Part shown: positions 4,855 through 7,908 of the stretch, piece by piece
How positions within the stretch are numbered: position 1 is the first letter of the stretch
How the letters are laid out: each line of letters opens with the position of its first letter
Assembly (NCBI GenBank): GCA_009697495.1
Contig: SHUN01000117.1
Coordinates: 1 to 7,908, forward strand
DNA from: Bryobacterales bacterium
GTDB taxonomy: Bacteria; Acidobacteriota; Terriglobia; Bryobacterales; Bryobacteraceae
Direction of reading: 5' to 3'
DNA: 7,908 bases
The notes under the pieces: generated by a model
Told to the model about the DNA's origin: nothing
Database searches by the model: none
Seen by the model: the letters and a program-made list of their open reading frames with translations, nothing else
Program-made: the position numbers and the translations under genes

Positions 4855-5124
4855 TTAGCGGCGGACAATGATCTTGCCGGCACGCTGGCGAGCCCGGAAG
4901 TTATCATAAGCCGACTGCATTCCCATCAGCGTTTCCATCTTCGGGCCGAAGGCCTTTTCGATGCGAAGGGCCATATCGCCGGTCAGATCGGTTTTGGCGT
5001 TCAGAAGCCCGGACAGTGCCTGGCACGACACGCCCAGCGCTTTGGCGGCATCGGTTACCGTCAGGCCGATTGCCTCGATGATTTCGGCGCGGATCACTTC
5101 GCCGGGATGGGGCGGGTTGTGCAT
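4855..5124 (-). CDS. higA: HigA family antitoxin, copy 2
   Basis: From the ATG at 5124 this 89-aa protein equals residues 3-91 of copy 1 except for five substitutions (Arg36 to Cys, Val47 to Thr, Leu65 to Met, Phe75 to Tyr, Ile77 to Asn, copy 1 numbering). It has the MHNPPHPGEVIRAE start and the helix-turn-helix. The Arg-to-Cys change lies in the recognition helix (VSCQALSGLLN) and may weaken DNA binding. A 23-bp deletion relative to copy 1 removed the ribosome-binding site, the first ATG and the toxin stop. The frame is therefore open back to a TTG at 5223 and is fused to a toxin tail. Expression is doubtful unless it is carried by the upstream gntP transcript. It ends at a TAA where copy 1 continues for 11 residues. 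Confidence 0.82.
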   Translation of the reverse strand: MHNPPHPGEVIRAEIIEAIGLTVTDAAKALGVSCQALSGLLNAKTDLTGDMALRIEKAFGPKMETLMGMQSAYDNFRARQRAGKIIVRR

Positions 5125-5220
5125 TGGCAGCCGCAAGGTGCTTGTCACATTAAGGCTCCACGTCCCCTGGCGGCCGCCCGTTAGCGTGTGGACCTTCCAC
5201 TTGTGCCAAGCGTACAATTC
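4856..5220. repeat. Long direct repeat, copy 2 (higBA)
   Basis: This is the partner of 3281-3634. It keeps the 32 and 2 bases that copy 1 lost from the toxin and lacks copy 1's 23-base toxin-antitoxin junction. The right end of the similarity lies about 20 bp from the stop of the SnoaL-like gene, so copy 2 sits directly against the gntP operon. Confidence 0.85.
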
Positions 5221-5223
5221 CAA
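5125..5223 (-). pseudogene. higB: higB toxin, copy 2: C-terminal segment fused to HigA
   Basis: Upstream of the HigA start the same frame reads ELYAWHKWKVHTLTGGRQG, then TWSLNVTSTLRL. This matches the later part of HigB toxins (a W...H.L.G.R.G.WSL.V....RL pattern). The preceding part, present in copy 1 as PLKRFYEDG and onward, is missing: the similarity ends at 5220 and a stop (TAG at 5244-5242, of the neighbouring gene) is in frame just before. With the N-terminal half gone and the C-terminal catalytic end deleted, this cannot be an active toxin. A TTG at 5223 could in principle start a toxin-tail/antitoxin fusion of 122 aa, but no ribosome-binding site is visible. Confidence 0.72.
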
Positions 5224-5241
5224 TGCGGTGGCGCCGCTGAA

Positions 5242-5661
5242 CTAAGTCCAGCCCAGATCTCGCATAGCCCAAGGAGCGTTCCATACTTTGACCATGCGTT
5301 CGACTTTGTTGTCGCCATTCATGGTCAGGAAGTAGACATAGTGGGAATGGGTTTCTTTGTGAGTCGGCGGTACCGGGCCGCCGGCTCCGGTGTGCGTGGC
5401 GTGATAGGTCGCAAAGAATATGGCTGTTCGCGTCGATTCATCGTAGGCCGAAACGTGCAGCTCATACGTCGCGCCGGGCGCGGTTACCGTGGCGAAACCG
5501 TACATCCAATCGCAATAGTTTTGGACCGTCTTCACTCCTACCAATGGTTCGCTCTGGGCGGTAAATGTTGCGCCATCGGCAACATAGGCCTGACATCCAG
5601 CCCAACCTTCCGGAGCTTCACAGGCAACAAAAAACTTCGTCGCGTTTTCTAAAGCGGTCAT
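5242..5661 (-). CDS. SnoaL/NTF2-like small protein
   Basis: This 139-aa cytoplasmic protein has the outline of the SnoaL-like NTF2 superfamily. It starts with a helix MTALENATKFFVACEAPEG. A segment VADGATFTAQSEPLVGVKTVQNYCDWM (28-53) is of the kind that lines the cone-shaped pocket, and the closing strands are YELHVSAYDE, AIFFATYHATHT, HSHYVYFLTMNGDNKVERMVKVWN. Members include polyketide cyclases, isomerases and many proteins without a known reaction, so no substrate is proposed. The ATG at 5661 is chosen for the GGGAGA 6 nt upstream. It begins 17 bp after the gntP stop and very likely shares its transcript. The much longer reading frame upstream in phase, over gntP, is a high-GC shadow. The last codons abut the toxin remnant of copy 2. 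Confidence 0.85.
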   Translation of the reverse strand: MTALENATKFFVACEAPEGWAGCQAYVADGATFTAQSEPLVGVKTVQNYCDWMYGFATVTAPGATYELHVSAYDESTRTAIFFATYHATHTGAGGPVPPTHKETHSHYVYFLTMNGDNKVERMVKVWNAPWAMRDLGWT

Positions 5662-5678
5662 TGTTTCTCCCTTGTAAC

Positions 5679-7016
5679 TTAGCCAAAAAGCGCCTGGAAC
5701 GTCAGGATGCAAGTGATGCCAACGAGCGACGTGACGACTTTCATCATAGTCCAACTGCGAAGCGTCTGCGGGACGGTCATGCCGAAGTATTCGTTGACGA
5801 TCCAGAAGCCGGCATCGTTGACATGGGAGAGCACGGTGCCGCCGGCGCAAAGGGCGAGGACGATGATCTCCGGGGAGTAGCCGGGGATGCCTTTGACGAG
5901 CGGGGCGACGATGCCGGCGGCGGTGATGATGGCCACTGTGGCCGAGCCCTGCGCCATCCGCATGCCGGCGGCGACCGTGTAGGCGACGATGAGCGGGGAA
6001 ATAGCCGAGGAGGCCAGGAGCTGGCCGGCGTAGGGGCCGACGCCGGAATCGACGATGATCTGTTTGAAAGCGCCGCCGCCGCCCATGATGGCGAGGAGAG
6101 TGCCGATGGGCATCAGCGAATCGGTGGCCATTTTCCCGAGCTGATCGCGGTTGAGGCCGCGCCGAATGCCGAAGACATACATGGCGAAGAGGGCGGTAAT
6201 CAGGAGCGCCGTGAACGGGTGGCCGAAAAAGCCGAGGACGCCGCCGGACTGGAATTTGGCGAGGTCGGCGATCGAGGAGGCGAAGATGAAGAGGACGGGG
6301 AGGAGGAGGATCAGAATTACGAGTCCGACGCTGGGCGGAGGCAAATCCGACTTCTCTTCCTTGACGCGGGAGGCGATTTCCGGGACGGGGATGTGGAGAC
6401 GATTGGCGATCCAGCGTCCATAGATGATGCCGCCGGAAATAGCCATGGGGACGGATAGAAGGGCACCGTAGAGGATGGTGAGGCCGAGGTCTGCGCCGAG
6501 GAGCGAGGCGGCGGCGGAGGGCGCTGGGTGGGGCGGGACCATGGCGTGGGTGACGGTCAGCGCGGCGGTCATGGGCAGGCCGTAGTAGAGGAGAGATTTC
6601 TTGGACTCGCGGGCGAGGTTCCACGCGAGCGGAACCATGATGATGAAGCCGACTTCGAAGAAGATTGGCAGGCCGACGAGGAAGGCGGCGACGAGGACGG
6701 CCCAGACGGCGTTCTCCTTTCCGAACTTGGTGAGGAGCCAATCGGCGAGCACGCGGCCGCCGCCGGAGTGTTCGAGGAACCGTCCGATCATGGCGCCAAG
6801 GGCGACGACGACCGCGATGAACCCGAGGGCTTCCCCGAAGCCGGTTTGAATGGATTTGATGACTTTCAGCGGCTCCATGCCGACCGAAAGGCCGAGCGCC
6901 ATGGAGCTGATTAACAGCGCCAGGAAGGCGTGGAGCCGGACGGCGAGAATCAAGAAGAGCAGGAGCGCGATGGCGCCCAGCGTCATGGAGAGGAGGAAGG
7001 GTCCGTTTTCTGGCAC
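5679..7016 (-). CDS. gntP: GntP family gluconate-type proton symporter
   Basis: The protein is 445 aa, the usual size of GntP/GntT (about 440-450 aa), with roughly a dozen hydrophobic membrane segments through its length. Family motifs visible are GLPIFFEVGF (115-124), THAMVPPHPAP (156-166), GGGGAFKQIIVDSG (312-325), GSATVAIITAAG (357-368) and SHVNDAGFW (397-405), followed by FGM and QTLRSWT. It should be an inner-membrane H+ symporter taking up gluconate or a related sugar acid. GntP homologues also carry fructuronate, idonate or glycerate, so the ligand is open. The start is GTG at 7016; an ATG at 6986 in frame is an alternative, and neither has a clear ribosome-binding site. The SnoaL-like gene follows in the same operon. 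No gluconate kinase or GntR regulator is in the window. Confidence 0.94.
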   Translation of the reverse strand: MPENGPFLLSMTLGAIALLLFLILAVRLHAFLALLISSMALGLSVGMEPLKVIKSIQTGFGEALGFIAVVVALGAMIGRFLEHSGGGRVLADWLLTKFGKENAVWAVLVAAFLVGLPIFFEVGFIIMVPLAWNLARESKKSLLYYGLPMTAALTVTHAMVPPHPAPSAAASLLGADLGLTILYGALLSVPMAISGGIIYGRWIANRLHIPVPEIASRVKEEKSDLPPPSVGLVILILLLPVLFIFASSIADLAKFQSGGVLGFFGHPFTALLITALFAMYVFGIRRGLNRDQLGKMATDSLMPIGTLLAIMGGGGAFKQIIVDSGVGPYAGQLLASSAISPLIVAYTVAAGMRMAQGSATVAIITAAGIVAPLVKGIPGYSPEIIVLALCAGGTVLSHVNDAGFWIVNEYFGMTVPQTLRSWTMMKVVTSLVGITCILTFQALFG

Positions 7017-7041
7017 GAATCAGTAAGTTTACACTGTATGC
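7017..7041. promoter_or_regulatory. 25-bp divergent start-to-start gap with palindromic -10-like core
   Basis: The starts of gntP (minus) and the PIG-L gene (plus) are 25 bp apart, the same distance as the other divergent pair in the window. The gap is AT-rich and contains TACACTGTA (7030-7038), which reads TACACT on plus and TACAGT on minus, each four of six to TATAAT. On plus the box ends 6 nt before the ATG, which would give a leaderless mRNA. No clear -35 is seen. Confidence 0.35.
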
Positions 7042-7908
7042 ATGGAACGCCGAAATTTCTTTGGATCGAGCTTGTCGGCCGGCCTCATGCAAGGCACGCC
7101 GGAGCCGCAGATTGACCGTGAGTACCAGGCGGGAGGGACGGGGGGAGTTTCGTATCAGACGCCTTTAATTATTGAGCGCAAGCAGGCGGGCAAGCCGCAC
7201 GCGGGGAAGGTGTTCGCGGCGATACAGCCGCACTGCGACGATATCCCGATCTTCGCGGGCGGGCTGGTGTTGAAGCTCATTGATGAAGGGTACACGGGAT
7301 ATCTGATCACGCTGTCGAACGATTCCTTGGCGGGGACGGGGCCGACGTTTGGCGACATTGTGTTGAAGAATGAGCAGGACACTTTTGAAGTCGGGCGGCG
7401 ATTGAAGTGTAAGGAATCGATCTTCCTGAACTATCCGAATCACAACATGGACGCGTGGCCGATTGTGGAGATTCGCGCGCGGCTGATCTTCCTGTTTCGC
7501 GTACTGCGCGTGGACACGGTGATTGTGTATGACCCATCGTCGTTGTATGAGCGGAACCCGGATCATACGGTGGGAGCGCGGGCGGTGGAGACGGCGTTTT
7601 GGATGGCGTCGAGTCCGTGGGATTATCCGGAGCATTTCCGGGCGGGGTTAACGCCGCATGGGCCGAAGGATGCTTATTATTTTGCGCGGGGGCCGCAAAT
7701 CGTGAATCGGGTGGTGGATATTGGGGACTACATGGATGCCAAGGTGCATGCGAATTTGGCGAATGTGACGCAGGGGCCGGCGGGGAAGAATGGGGCGATG
7801 TTGAAGGCGCGGCTGGCTTCGCAAGGGAAGCGGTTGCCGTTGTTGGGGAATGACGACGAGACGGCGAATCGCAATTATGCGAAGTATTTTGCTTTGTCGC
7901 GGGACCGT
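7042..7908 (+). CDS. PIG-L/LmbE family deacetylase (3' end beyond window)
   Basis: The frame is open for 289 codons to the right edge with no stop. PIG-L proteins are metal-dependent N-deacetylases acting on GlcNAc-type or related amides. AIQPHCDDIPIFAGG (60-74) corresponds to the family's metal motif: His64 and Asp67 are likely ligands and Asp66 the likely base. The usual PHPDDE reads PHCDDI here. NPDHTVGARAVETAFWMA (172-189) supplies His175 as the third ligand. SYLE-like DPSSLYERNPDH and DYPEHFRAGL..H are typical of the same subfamily. The N-terminus MERRNFFGSSLSAGL has a twin-arginine look (RRNFF), but the hydrophobic part is short, so export by Tat is uncertain. ATG 7042 lacks a ribosome-binding site; a leaderless start is possible. 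It is divergent from gntP. Confidence 0.92.
   Translation, partial: MERRNFFGSSLSAGLMQGTPEPQIDREYQAGGTGGVSYQTPLIIERKQAGKPHAGKVFAAIQPHCDDIPIFAGGLVLKLIDEGYTGYLITLSNDSLAGTGPTFGDIVLKNEQDTFEVGRRLKCKESIFLNYPNHNMDAWPIVEIRARLIFLFRVLRVDTVIVYDPSSLYERNPDHTVGARAVETAFWMASSPWDYPEHFRAGLTPHGPKDAYYFARGPQIVNRVVDIGDYMDAKVHANLANVTQGPAGKNGAMLKARLASQGKRLPLLGNDDETANRNYAKYFALSRDR

Noticed and set aside
5565..6458. A 297-codon plus-strand frame opposite gntP
   Set aside because: Extremely rich in Glu, Asp, Gly and Arg, with no motif, and opposite the conserved permease.
5242..7092. A 616-codon open frame on minus, in phase with the SnoaL-like gene, running across gntP
   Set aside because: It lies in a different frame over the well-supported gntP, is very rich in Arg, Pro and His and has no recognisable motif. 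The real gene in this frame starts at 5661 with a good ribosome-binding site.

Overview
The window is GC-rich, densely coding bacterial chromosome. The gene mix is a secreted tannase/feruloyl-esterase homologue, a GntP gluconate-type permease, a PIG-L deacetylase of the 'PHxDDI' kind, a tandem universal stress protein and many toxin-antitoxin (TA) genes. Together with short GC-rich hairpin repeats, this suggests a soil Acidobacteriota of the Bryobacterales/Solibacter type. That assignment is inference from gene content; there is no marker gene.

Layout. (1) 1-1762, minus strand: a two-gene operon with a SelA/DgaE-like PLP enzyme followed 8 bp later by a tannase-family esterase that runs off the left edge. 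(2) 1788-2633, plus strand: a tandem-domain universal stress protein, divergent from the PLP gene with only 25 bp between start codons. (3) 2703-5223: a TA island. It holds BrnT/BrnA on plus. On minus it holds an unusual acidic antitoxin plus PemK/MazF-like toxin, followed closely by a HigB/HigA module whose toxin gene is frameshifted. Next comes a 514-bp non-coding stretch with a cluster of REP-like hairpins, then a second, about 95% identical but differently damaged HigB/HigA copy. (4) 5242-7016, minus: gntP followed 17 bp later by a SnoaL/NTF2-like protein. (5) 7042-7908, plus: a PIG-L family deacetylase running off the right edge, again divergent with a 25-bp gap.

How it fits together. 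The metabolic genes (uptake of a sugar acid, hydrolysis of phenolic or GlcNAc-type esters and amides, a PLP lyase) are typical of a carbohydrate-scavenging soil organism, but nothing proves one shared pathway. The centre looks like an accessory insertion site where TA modules accumulated, duplicated and decayed. The two higBA copies carry complementary lesions. Copy 1 keeps the toxin N-terminus and an intact antitoxin with its ribosome-binding site. Copy 2 keeps only a C-terminal toxin segment, fused in frame to the antitoxin. This pair, the 32-bp and 23-bp deletions that distinguish the copies, and the hairpin cluster between them are the most interesting parts of the window. I see no clearly new multi-gene system.
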